From: Manis javanica
Lineage: Eukaryota; Chordata; Mammalia; Pholidota; Manidae
Assembly (NCBI RefSeq): GCF_040802235.1
Contig: NC_133169.1
Location: 42,911,034-42,975,033, forward strand
DNA: 64,000 nucleotides
Direction: 5' to 3'
This document shows, piece after piece, positions 12,869 through 23,674 of the stretch. Every line of letters starts with the position of its first letter. The first letter of the stretch is position 1. A model generated the notes under the pieces. The model was not told the DNA's origin, did not search any database, and saw only the letters and a program-made list of their open reading frames with translations. Both the position numbers and the translations under genes were made by a program.

Positions 12869-14624
12869 TCAATCTTCTGCCAGCCCCACTACGGCGGGCT
12901 TAGGATGGGGGTTGTTCGTCCAGCCTCCCCTTCGGGTGGTTGGGCAATCAGACCCCCAGTGGCCCTTTTTGTGGCATCTGGGGCATGGGGTGGTAGGAGA
13001 TCTGGGGGAGGGGCACACTCTTGACCAATGTCCCTCTTTTCCACACTTGAAACAAGCTCCTGGGGGGGGCTTGTCTGTAGAGGGGGGCCCAGGTTGTGGT
13101 TTTATCAGCTGGGCCAACATCTGGATATTGGCCTGATCAGCTTTTTGTTTACGGCGTTCTTTATCCTCTTCCCGGTTATGGAAGACTTTAAAGGCCACTG
13201 TTAGGATCTCAGTCTGTGGGGTAGCGGGGCCCTGTTCTAACTTTTTGAGTTTAGCCTTAATGTCGGGGTAGCTTTGAGCTAGGAAGTATGTCATAAGGAC
13301 CTGTCTTCGTTCAGGTGTTTCTGGGTCCAGGCTGGTATACTGTAATAGGGCTTGAGTGAGTCTGTCTAAGAACTCGGAGGGGGTTTCGTCTCTCTTTTGA
13401 ATTATGTCTTGGAGCTTTTGAAAATTGACTACTTTACAAGCTGCCTTTTTTAGACCTGCAATTAAGCAGGAGGCAAAAATATCTCGAGAGTGGAGACCCA
13501 CGGCGGTGTTATAATCCCAGTGTGGGTCTTGTTTAGGGACAGCAGTGGGGCCAGGGGGACAGGTGGGGTCAGTCCTCTGGGTTTCAGTAGCATGCGTTTG
13601 GGCGAAGTCCCAAGCTCATCTACTCTCTTCAGGGAGGAGAGTATTGGCCAGGAGCATGAAAATGTCATGATGCGTGAGGCTGTAAGACTGGAGGGTCCAT
13701 TGAAACTCCCTGATGTATGTCGTGGGATCAGTGGAAAAGGAACCTAGGCGTTTCTCTAGTTGGGCTAAATCTCCTAAGGAGAAAGGGACATGAACGCGCA
13801 CGATGCCTTCGGATCCTGCTACTTCCCGGAGCGGGGCGATAATTTTGGGAGGCCCTCGGGACCGAGTCTGAGGGGGAATGAAGGGTTCTGGCTCAATCTG
13901 TGCGGGGGAAACAGGTGATGGGGGCAAAGCTGCAATAATTTTGGGAGGCCCTCGGGACCGAATCTGAGGGGGCAAAGACTGGCAAGGCTCTTGGAACTTA
14001 GTTAGAGGGGGGCTGAAAGGCTCAAGCTCGATTTGGGGGAGGGGGGAAGGTGAGGGGGACGGAGGAGGGGGTGGAGGGGGGCAGGAAGGGGTGGTGGAGG
14101 AGGGGGAAGGGAGAGGATGGGAGGCTTGTGCGGGGGTGGAGGGGGGGGCGGTAGAGGAAGGGGGAGGGGCTGTTGTAGGAGAAGAAGGGGAAGGGAGAGG
14201 ACGGGAGGCTTCTGCCACGGGGAAAGAGGCAGCGGTGGTGGCGGTAGAGGAAGGAGGAGGGGCTGTAGTTGGAGAAGAAGGGGAAGGGAGAGGATGGGAA
14301 GCTTCTGTGCGGGCGGCGACTTGCAGGCTAGGAGAACTTGGGAGGGGGCGGGGAGAGGAGGAGGTGGAAAGCTTCGATATAGGGAATCTCCTTCCATTTT
14401 TTCAGGCGCTGGCAGTAGTTAAAAAGATCGCGAGTGATGTTAGGATCAAGAGTTCCCCCTGCGGGCCATGGGTTGTTATTGTCTAGGGGGTATGTCGGCC
14501 AATCTTGGGAGCAATATTTATGGAGAAGTTTTGGTTTTATATCAGGCATCAGGGAGAGGGTAGCCAGATGCTTAAGCAGGCATTCAAGAGGTGAACTTTC
14601 AGGGAGGGATGAGGAGGCTCCCAT
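12869..14624 (-). pseudogene. gag: gag: matrix, Pro-rich linker, capsid, nucleocapsid, broken
   Basis: The start is chosen at the ATG giving MGASSS (14622-14624), because Gly2 fits N-myristoylation of gammaretroviral matrix; the upstream in-frame extension is leader. Matrix runs to about 14340, where a C-rich tract carries a frameshift. A long proline-rich p12-like linker contains imperfect repeats. Capsid follows and is interrupted by TGA at 13616-13618. The nucleocapsid has two zinc knuckles of CX2CX4HX4C form, CFKCGKEGHWSRVC and CPRCHKKGHWGSDC. The frame closes with a TGA at 12869-12871, beyond which pro-pol continues in the same frame, so gag-pol would have been made by stop-codon readthrough. 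Confidence 0.92.
13835..14310 (-). repeat. Tandem-like repeats in the gag Pro-rich linker
   Basis: A unit beginning GAAGGGAGAGG on plus starts at 14106, 14190 and 14283, with spacing of 84 and 93 bp. A second repeat beginning ATAATTTTGGGAGG starts at 13839 and 13935 (96 bp). Spacings are multiples of three, so repeat expansion lengthened the linker without shifting frame. Confidence 0.75.
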
Positions 14625-14910
14625 GGCTAAAGGACAGAGAAGGAGACAAACAGGGGAAGACGAACAAAGATCCTCGGACTGGAAGCAGACCACAAGGAGA
14701 CAAATGGCGTCCCCGATGATCCTTGGTGGTCTGCGGAAACTCATATACGAGTCGGAATTTCTTAGGAAGTGTGGGTCGTCACCCAGACTTCCCTAAGAAG
14801 GCAGAGTGCCGGAGTCACGAGGTACCTAGCACTAGGCGTTTTCGGCGGATGGAGCAGAAGGTGGAGGGGGGGAAAAGGGAGCATTCTCATCCACAAAGGA
14901 GTCACCTTGT

Positions 14911-15036
14911 TTATGGCTGTTGGAGGGGGGTGCCTGAAAGTCAGCCGCAGCCGTGAAGGCCTGAGGCGGGGATTTATGGCTGTCGGAGGAGGGGCCTGAG
15001 GGTCCGCCGCAGCCGTGAAGGCCTGAGGCGGGGAGA
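14911..15036 (-). repeat. Two-copy 63-bp direct repeat in the proviral leader
   Basis: Two consecutive units, 14911-14973 and 14974-15036, each contain TTATGGCTGT followed by CCGCAGCCGTGAAGGC and CTGAGGCGGGG, with a few differences. They lie in the untranslated leader between the primer binding site and gag, where packaging signals of gammaretroviruses usually are. Confidence 0.8.
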
Positions 15037-15251
15037 GTTCCCTCCTCGTCCCTGAGCATCAGGGCCTTGCCGGACGATCACGGTCAATGGCACTGCAATA
15101 GCTCGGGGAAGAGTGGCCCACCCCGGGGGGGAAAACTTACCTAAAGGCCAGAGAGGAGTGGTGAGTGTGATGAGCCAGTGCTGGAAAAAGAGGATGAGGG
15201 CAAGCTGCTGCTGGTGTTGGGGGGAAGACGGGGCCCAGTTGGGGTGTCCCG

Positions 15252-15271
15252 GATCCCGGGTTTCAGCACCA
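15252..15271 (-). promoter_or_regulatory. Primer binding site, tRNA-Phe type
   Basis: Minus strand TGGTGCTGAAACCCGGGATC, one base downstream of the 5' LTR. It is complementary to the 3' end of tRNA-Phe with one mismatch (T for C at position 7). Confidence 0.85.
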
Positions 15272-15272
15272 A

Positions 15273-15521
15273 TGAAAGGAAAGGAGTGACACATAGCAGC
15301 AATTCACCGGAGAGTTCCGCTTTATTAGGGAAAGGTGCTGGGTTATATAGGAAGGGGCATGAATTGATTGAGGTGTCACTTCTACGGGGCTGTTGGCTGT
15401 TGGCTAGGTGCTGGGATTGGGAGGGGGGCGAAAGGTGATTGGGCTTCAGGTGGCGCCGGCGGGAACTGAGGACCCCGAAGAGAAGCCGGAAGTTTGCCAT
15501 CTTACTGGTGGGGACCCTTCA
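15273..15521 (-). repeat. 5' LTR of the provirus
   Basis: 249 bp, TG...CA on the minus strand, with TATA element (15343-15349) and AATAAA (15321-15326). It would have promoted proviral transcription toward lower coordinates. It differs from the 3' LTR at about nine positions, including a small indel in a G-rich run. Confidence 0.92.
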
Positions 15522-15526
15522 GTTTT
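15522..15526. repeat. Target-site duplication, right copy
   Basis: GTTTT, matching 7085-7089. Confidence 0.85.
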
Positions 15527-15890
15527 GACCTAAATATTAGGTTACACAAAAGGATAGTGAGTCTTTAGAGGGTCAATAACAGGAAAGGGATCTATGGCAT
15601 TCCAGGGTGCAGTGCAAGCAAATTTGCAACTTGAAACATAAAATTACTAGTATCTAAGATATTGGATATCTTATTTTTAGGAAATGGCGTTAGGTGACAT
15701 TTCCTGCAAGCTCCAATAGGAGAATTACAAAAAAAAGTACTAAAATGTAGAGTGAATTCATGCCATCCACACTGGAAAATTTCATGGCATTTAAAAGCAG
15801 CTCTTGCCATGCTGCTGGGTCTCGGCAGACACAGAGCGCCTGGCCGCGGGGCACCGCTGATCACAGAGTAATGTCAACTCATAATGAACT
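15527..15890. other. Right flank of the provirus
   Basis: No recognised gene. Host sequence between the provirus and the next L1. Confidence 0.35.
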
Positions 15891-15894
15891 GGAT

Positions 15895-17215
15895 TCTTTT
15901 TTATTGAAGTGTAGTTGATAGAAGTGTTATATTGGTTCCAAGTACACACCACAGTGATTCAACAATTGTACACATTATTATATACTGGCCCCACCTAGTG
16001 CAGATACTGTCAGTATATAAAGATGTTACAAAACCAGTGGCTATATTTGCTATTCAGTACTTTCATCACCATGACTAATTTATATTCTGATTGAGATTTT
16101 GTTCCTCTTTATCACAACAACTCTATCACCTACCCACCCCAATCTCTCCCCCATGGTAAACACCAGTCACTTCTCAGTGTCCATGAGTCTACTGCTGTTC
16201 TGTTCATTTTGTTTTGTTTTATTTTTAGATTCCACATATAAATGAAATCATATGATATTTGTGTTTCTCCAGCTGGCTTATTTCATTTGGCATAATACCC
16301 TCTAGGTTCATCCGTGTTGTCACAAGTGGTAGGATTTCTTTCTCGTGGCCAAGTAATATTACATTGTATATATGTACATATTTTCTTTACCCATTCATCA
16401 ATTGCTGGACACTTAGGTTGCTTCCATACCTTGGCTATTGTAAATAATGTGGCAATAAGCATAGGGGTACATATATTTTTGAATCAGACCTTTCGTTTTC
16501 TTTGGGTAAATTCCTAGAAGTGGAATAACTGAGTCTTCTGGCATTTATATTTGTAGTGTTTTGAGCAACCTCCAACTTGAGGATGCACCAGTTTACATTC
16601 CCACCAATGGCGTGGGAAGGTTTCCTTTGCACCACATCCTCACCAACATACTTTTCTTGTCTTTTAGAAAGTGTACATTCTGACAGTTGTGACGTGATAT
16701 CTCATTGTGTTTTTGATTTTCATTTCCTTGATGATTAACAATATGTAGACTATTTTCACATGTCTGTTGGCCATCTGTATATGTGCTCAGGAAAAATTGT
16801 CTGTTTAGGGCCTCTGCCCATTTTTTGCTCAGGTTATTGTTTATTTGATGTTGAAGCATGTGAGTTCTTTATGTATTTTGGATGTTAACCCCTTATTGGA
16901 TATATCATTTACAAATATATTCTCCCACACAATTGTTTTCTTGATGGTATCCTTTCCTGTACAGAAGCTTTTTAGTTTGATGTGAGGCTACTTGTTTATT
17001 TGGGCTTTCTGTTATTTCACTTGCCTAGGGAGATGTTTAAAGGAAATATTACTCATGCTTATATTCATGAGATTTTTGTCCATGTTTTCTTCTAAGAGTT
17101 TAAAAGTTTCATGTCTTATATTTAGGTTTTTAACTCATTTTGAGTTTACTTTTGTGTATGGTGTTAGTATATTTGTTTGTTTCCCTAAGGAATTACATGT
17201 CAACTGATCTATGAA
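15895..17215 (-). mobile_element. 5'-truncated L1, reverse orientation
   Basis: The T-rich left end (TTTTTTATTGAAGTGTAGTTG) is the complement of an L1 tail. The sequence then reads through 3' untranslated region and the distal third of ORF2 in reverse, including the complement of the AATATTATTCAGCCATAAA-type motif near 16340-16360. It ends near 17215. Frames are broken. Confidence 0.85.
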
Positions 17216-17814
17216 AACACCTAAAGAAATGATCAGAACTCCTTCCCCAACAGTGGCCTAAGGCCACCCTGCCCTGTTAGTTACTTAACCTACATTATTC
17301 AGCTCCCAGTGGACATTCCCAAGTGAACACACATGCACAAAACAGGTGTTATACTTAATTTCCAAGAAAAGATGTCCTTGATTCATGGTTGCTGCAGATG
17401 CTTCATGACATTATCTCAAATGTCATGTGCGGGGATGAGAGTTGAGTAATACAGTGGTTTGAAAACTATTCACAGCTTTCTACTCAGAAAAATGACTGTT
17501 CATGTGATGACTGTAAGATCACTGTCAGCTAACCAATCTGGTGAGTTTTTTAAAGTGTGGGGACAATAAAAGGTATATGTTCTAATTGTGTTTTAACTGT
17601 TATTGATCTCAGAAGAAATGAATGATTCAACAAACACTTAAGAGAATTTTTATTATAATTTATTAAGAAACTACTGTTTATAAACTATCAGAATAAACAG
17701 TTGATGCATTTAGTGATATCAGTAACCACGGAACCTAAAAAATGAAATTTTATTTGACTGAACTGGAAAATATGACCTAACAAATTAGAGTACTTTTCAT
17801 AAAAGATTGTAATG

Positions 17815-17960
17815 TAGTTGCATAGCTTTTGATCTTTTGGCAATGTGGTTATTGTATGGGTTGAAATAATTCCAGATTTAAGGTTATCATTTTAGGAAAT
17901 GAGTTCCATAATCTGTATAAGAGTTATATAAACCTGTATTTAAGTACTAGCATTAGCAAA
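17815..17960. repeat. Diverged local repeat, copy A
   Basis: Contains GGGTTGAAATAATTCCAGAT and TTTAGGAAATGAGTTCC. It aligns by eye with 18770-18910 across about 130 bp, with many substitutions. Confidence 0.5.
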
Positions 17961-18769
17961 GTCTATAGATTCATTTTCATTGAAATATGTTTTCTAAAAA
18001 TAACTACGGAAGCATCTTTATTGTGTAAGTTTGGAAAAGAGTTCTATGGTATGTGAAACTCATGTACACTGTGATTTAACATTGTCTCTAGTCCCAAAAA
18101 TAGCCAAGATTTCAGGGCTTCCTTTATCTGAGGAACTATACTGCCTTTTAGTTCACCACTCAAGTCAGAGAAATTCTTTGCTAACTCTAAAATAGAACAC
18201 AGAATATATGTATATGTTAAGTTTAAATTTGAGTGAACTGCTTAAAGACATACAATTTTTTAAGACATGCCATGAACCTAAATTGTAAATCATTATACAA
18301 TTCTGGACAGAACTGTAAAGTGGTAGTGAAACAGTGAAATTGAAAATACAGTCAATTCTGATATTACCCATATACTCCTAAAAATGTATTACCTGGACTT
18401 ATGGAACATAATATTAAGTTCTAAACTAAATTATCTCATATCATGAAGATATGGTCACTAAAAAAAGAATATACTGTGTGACAAAATACATACTAAATGG
18501 GTGCAAAGGGTACTTCAAAAACAAAGATAATTTATTTGTACATAATTCAACCAAAACTTTACTTAGAAAAGCAATTGAACTTAAAAGATAAATATATTTA
18601 CTGAGGAAGGTAAGGGGCATCGTGCTCTGGGTCTGTGATGAATCCCCTGGAGTTGGGGAGGATTGCATCTTGGTGGAGAGGCTTTACAGGGTGTAGGTAA
18701 GAGAAACTATTCCCCACCAGCAGGGCTGTTTTCGTGGCAGACTCGGAGGTGCTTGCATAGCGGCTGATA
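17961..18769. other. Unassigned sequence between local repeats
   Basis: AT-rich to 18590, then a less AT-rich patch (18600-18770). Its minus strand is open for 60 codons but matches no family I know. Confidence 0.3.
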
Positions 18770-18910
18770 CTGCTATGCAATGTGTGGATTGTTGTCTGGG
18801 TTGAAATCCTACCAGATTTAAGGAGATCAGTTTAGGAAACGAGTGTCATGATCTATGTGAGAGTTGGTCAAGCCCAGAATTATATTTTAAGTGCCGTTTG
18901 GGTGTGAATG
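18770..18910. repeat. Diverged local repeat, copy B
   Basis: Contains GGGTTGAAATCCTACCAGAT and TTTAGGAAACGAGTGTC, paralogous to 17815-17960 about 950 bp away in the same orientation. Confidence 0.5.
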
Positions 18911-19780
18911 GCAGCACTTCTTATAAAATAAAATGATTTGGGGCTGTTTGATAAACATGCTCCCTGGAGGGGAAGGTGGATGCTGGTCTTTGTACGAGAC
19001 AGTGTTGAGTCACATTGGGGTGGGCTCTGGATGGGCTCATGTGAAATTTAATTAAAACTTCACGCTTATATGTCCAAATTCTCAATACCAGTTGCTGAGA
19101 ATAGCATTTCCTATTTTAACTAGGTTGTTTGTGGGATTTTTTTCTTTTCTTTCTTTCTTTTTCCCAGTCATCGCACAGCATGGTTAAATGGTTCCTAGGG
19201 TAACTTATTGCTTAAAAACTCTTTTAAATTATATGAAACTGCTCTTCCTATTTAAGTGATTTCTTAAATGGGTGCAAAGGATAATTTATGTTTTAACTCA
19301 AAAATAAAAAAAGGATAAAAGCATTTAAGTTAAATAGTAACAGGCAAGATGAACTGCCTATGGGGACAATTAACTATTTTATGAATTTAAAGGGCACCTT
19401 TGGAAAATAATCCATGCCTTCATAGTGATAGTGGAGGTTTTATGGTTATCAAGAATTTCTTTACAAATTTCCATGATTTTATTGCTTTCTGTTTAATTTT
19501 TACCTTTGATTTTTAATACTCTATGCATACCATGGAGCTTCCAGTGAAATAATATCTTTATTAGCAACCTAGGACATGTTGTGAAAATGAAATAGTAGAT
19601 AGAAATAGTGCATTAACTGTATCACTTAGAAATCCAGGTAGCAGATGGCACAGTGACTATGATGGGGATGTGCTGTGGGCAGAGCTGCTGATGAGGATGG
19701 TGCATGTCACAGCTGTTGTTCAGTGATGACTTCCACATGTCACACTGAAATTGTACAGACTTTGTTACCTCAACTATCAT
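18911..19780. other. AT-rich stretch, nothing recognised
   Basis: Contains a short TTTCTTTCTTTC run near 19141-19160. No gene is supported. Confidence 0.35.
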
Positions 19781-19784
19781 GAAG

Positions 19785-20430
19785 TGGTTGTTTTCCTCCT
19801 AGTTTACTAAGGCATGATGGACAAAATAAAAATTTTATATATTTGAAGTGTACAACTAATATTTTCATATATGTACACATTAAAATTATCACCAAAATGA
19901 AGCTAGTTAACATATCTGTCATCTCACATAATTTTTTTTCTTTTGTCTGCTGAGAACACCAGCAGCTGGTGAAATCCCTCCTGGAAAATTTCAAGTGTAC
20001 AAGACAATACGTAACTATGTGCACATTGCTGTGCATTAGGTCTTCAGAGTTTATTCATTTTAATAATAGTAATGCAGATTTTACACAGTCACCTTTTCTC
20101 CCCCTCTTCAGCCACCGACAACCACCATTCTGTTCTCTCCTCTATGATTCTGATATATTTGATGACACGTAAGTGTCATCAAGCTGTGTTTGTCTTCCCG
20201 AGCCTGGATTATTTCACTTAGCATGATGTCCTCCAGGTTTATCCATGTTGTTGCAAATGGCAGTATGTCTTTTTTGAAGGCTGAATATACTATTCATTCA
20301 TTTGTCAATGGATATTTAGGGTCATTCCTATATCTTAATTATTATGAAAAATGCTGCCATAATCACAGGAGTGTGGATAGTGATTTTGTATCCTTTGGCT
20401 ATATGCTGATGAGTGGGGTTGCTGCATAAA
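19785..20430 (-). mobile_element. Old L1 3' fragment, reverse orientation
   Basis: Read in reverse it shows degraded L1 distal ORF2 and 3' untranslated sequence. The plus-strand CATGATGTCCTCCAGGTT motif and the AATGGATATTTAGGGTC motif are the usual reverse-strand signature. It is more diverged than the other L1 tails here. Confidence 0.7.
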
Positions 20431-23310
20431 TATTTGAAGAACATCTGTAAAGTATTCCATTAATTGTAGCAATTTTAATTAATCATAAGGGAACTGAATA
20501 TACCCTGAATATGTAGATATACATTTTGATTTACACCGAAAGTAATACATGTGCTTATTTTAAATCAGAATCACCGAGGCAGGGGCATTTGTGTGTTGAA
20601 CAGAGACGTGAGTCAGAGCTTCTTCAGAGGCTCTGAGGGCGAGGCGCGTGCTCTCTGCACCTGTCATTACGTTTGGGTTGTTGCAGGAGACAAGGCAGGT
20701 TAGGGGTAAGACAGCAGGAAAGTGATAAAGATCTGGGAATGAATAAAATTGAACTCAAAACCAATTTATTTGGGCATAAAGGAAATCATATACATTCTTT
20801 ACATTTTCAGCTATAGTGAATGTATATTTTAATAGTTTTCATTTTATGTGATTTTTTGAGGTTAATTTTTAGTAGACATAATAAATTTATTTCATAGTTG
20901 ACCTAAAAAATTTTATGGGAAATTATGGGATATTTATTTAGACAAAAATTAAAATGTAAATATCTATATCTATCACTCTAACATCTAAAACAATAGCAGA
21001 GCAATCAGATCAAACCAGTTAAATCTCCGAATCTACTCTTATCATCTGTAAATTGCCAGATTATATCAGCCTCAAGAGCTAGCAGTCAAGTTAATCCTGA
21101 CACAAATTTTGACACACATCAGACCGCACCTAATGCAGAAGGTCAGTAAAAGTTCACAGCTTGAACTTCTTTTCCATGTAAGGACCTCATCTAGGGTCAA
21201 GGCTTTTTTCTCCAAATCACTGAGAAACCGCGGGTTTTTGCTTTTCTCCTGATATCCAAATCACAAGTTAAATGGAATGTGAAAAATGAAGTCAGGTGAA
21301 AATCAAATTTAAATGGTCTTTAAAAGATTCCTGATTATTATTTCTTAGATAAAAATAAAAGAGAAATACATAATATTTTTACAGGAGAACAAAGGCAATC
21401 TGTTTTCCTTAGACCTTGAGACATATTCCATGGCTGAGGTTTCTTCCCTTTCAGATGCAACACTTCTTTAAATCATCAAATGCAGGTTTAATGCTAAAGG
21501 ACAGAGGTACAGAGCCAATCAAATACTGCCGCATTGTCAGTCCTGCGACATGGCATCAAAAACTACATCTAACTTGCCATTCGTTATTTCTATTCTGTGT
21601 GCTTTTTCCTTGTGATTAAACTGAGGTGATGTTAACTACCTCAGGGGGACTTTGCCACAGTCAGCCCTGCATGAAATGAAAATGATAGGAATACATACAA
21701 TGTGCACTTAATTGGTAATAACAAATACAACATTTTCAGTCTTGTCAGTGTTTGTATTAATAAGTCATATCCCACAATATCAGTCAATATGAAGTTCTCA
21801 TGTTTAATCCAAATGCCATGTTATAAAAAAAAGAATTCTCCCAGTTTTTCTGTGCAAGTTGTTGGCAGCAGTTGAAAAGCAATTTTTCCACATTTCCCTA
21901 GGATTGTGCTGTAGGATCCCTATAATTTATTTTGTGGGTCATATATAAAATAAGTTGAGTACATGCAAATTATTAACTGAAATAATTGTATCACATTAAT
22001 ATTTTGCTCAAATAATGCATGGATAGGGCATCAACAACTCACAGAGTAGAACACTGGTCCTCTTGTTTGACTTAAATCCATCCCTGTGAGCTCCAAGGCA
22101 AATGCTTCAAATTATTTTGTAATTTTCCCCAGTATTTTGCCAATGTTTTAAAAAGTATTCATATGTTCTAATGCTTGACCCCTAAACCCCAAGTGCCAAA
22201 CAATTATTTGGGACCCGGGCAACTGCAGATGGGGAGCTGACCCCACCCACACCGTCCCTTCACCATCCTCCCTTCCTGCGTGCTCTCAACATAGCACAGC
22301 CCACTTTGTGTCTCGGGGAAGTGGGATGACGGCATTATTCCATATTCCATGATTTACTGGCCGCATATAAAAATATGACTATTGCAAAACCTGATGCTAT
22401 CTTATTGGCCATTAATGCATACATTTCTTGTCATTACTATAATTTCTCTGAAGATATTTTCAGGATTTAACTTTATAACTAATTTTGATAATTCCCAACA
22501 ACATTCTTTTTTAAGAAATTATTTAGACTTTGGAAAACTCTTCTTAAATAAATTATTTCTCCTTATTTTTCTGTCTTTTACATTGTATTTGAGTATTTTA
22601 GCTCATGTGTAACTATTCTGAGAAAATGCTTTCTTTAATAATATTCACTCCATGATTTCTATGTCATATGCATTTTTACGAATGCTCATAAGCATATGTT
22701 GGGCCATCTTATCTCAATTCTTTCTCTTATGTTTTCAAAATGTCGATCTTTTGTTTTTGATTTCCAGAAGTCTTTTATTATTACCCTTTTTTATCACACA
22801 TTTTATTAATACTGTAGAGTTAACAACTCCTTATATTTTTCTGAACATAGCAATTTTCTTTTAAAGGTGTATTGTCTTTATGTGGTGTATGTGTGACCTC
22901 TGTCATACATTCGGAGACATCCTCAGCAGTATGATTCTCTTTGATCCTGGAAAATAATTAGAAACTGACATATTGCAACATTCTTATACTAACATATTGC
23001 TGCTATTGCTCTGGAAGAGAATCCACAGGCTCATTCCTTCTCAGAAGACCGTAAGGACGCCATTTCCTCTTTTCTCCGTTTACATGACTGTTAATCAAAA
23101 TTCCTTCTTTCAAAAGACTAAACTCTTTTTATCCTTGGATCCCCCCTCTCCTCCCTTCTACACTTTCTTTACATTTATAACATATTTATTTCTTTATTAT
23201 AATATTAGTTTAATGACAGAGGCTTGACATATGTGGTGAATTCCCACAATTATCTGATTGTTTAAAGAGTCTTAAATAAATGAAATTAAAAGGGAAAATT
23301 GAAAGAAAGA
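20431..23310. other. AT-rich intergenic stretch
   Basis: A small GC-rich patch lies at 20575-20660 and another at 22200-22330. No gene or repeat was assigned. Short open frames between 22380 and 23230 are T-rich hydrophobic chance frames. Confidence 0.35.
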
Positions 23311-23315
23311 AAAGA

Positions 23316-23625
23316 CAATGAAATGAACAAAATAGCAGTAGTCTCAGAGACAGTGAGAAGTTCCTGTTGGTTAGAATGGGGGTGGGGTGGAGTGGGGAGG
23401 TAAACTAGGGGAAAGGGGTAAAGAGGCACAAAATCTCTATCATAATATGTAAATTAGTCATGGGTGAAAGTACTCCACAGAGAATATTGTCAGTACTTCT
23501 GTAACATATTTCTATGTTGACAGATATTAACTAAACTAGTTGGGATGAGGATTTAAATATGCATATAAATGTGTATTTGAAGCCAGTATAATATTGTATA
23601 TGAACTATATCTTAATAAAAAAGCT
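23316..23625 (+). mobile_element. L1 3' tail fragment
   Basis: Begins near AATGAACAAAATAGCAGTAG and continues through a G-rich GGGGTGGGGTGG block. A TTGGGATGAGGATTTAAATA motif follows, ending AATAAAAAAG. Only the 3' untranslated region is present, just upstream of an OR pseudogene. Confidence 0.8.
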
Positions 23626-23674
23626 TATTACACTGTATTTACCTTAATGTACACCTGTTTTTAGGAACAATTAA

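Larger units (their letters stand above)
7090..15521 (-). mobile_element. Class I ERV provirus, ERV-F-like, nearly complete
   Basis: An 8.4-kb provirus in reverse orientation, in the order 5' LTR, primer binding site, leader, gag, pro-pol, env, polypurine tract, 3' LTR. The LTRs begin TG and end CA and are bounded by a 5-bp duplication. The primer binding site matches the 3' end of tRNA-Phe, the feature that names ERV-F groups. Gag-pol are read in one frame across a single UGA, as in gammaretroviruses, and env has a furin-type site and a CX6CC region. I count about nine differences between the two ~249-bp LTRs, which suggests a relatively recent insertion. Lesions: gag frameshift and one stop, protease frameshift, three pol stops, two env stops. 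It cannot make its own proteins as it stands. Confidence 0.93.

Noticed and set aside
14091-14486. Plus-strand open frames of 101 and 131 codons, Gly/Glu-rich
   Set aside because: They are shadows of the GC-rich, proline-coding gag linker on the minus strand.
15141-15500. 119-codon minus-strand frame starting in the 5' LTR
   Set aside because: Spans LTR and primer binding site, not a gene; it is chance openness in non-coding proviral sequence.
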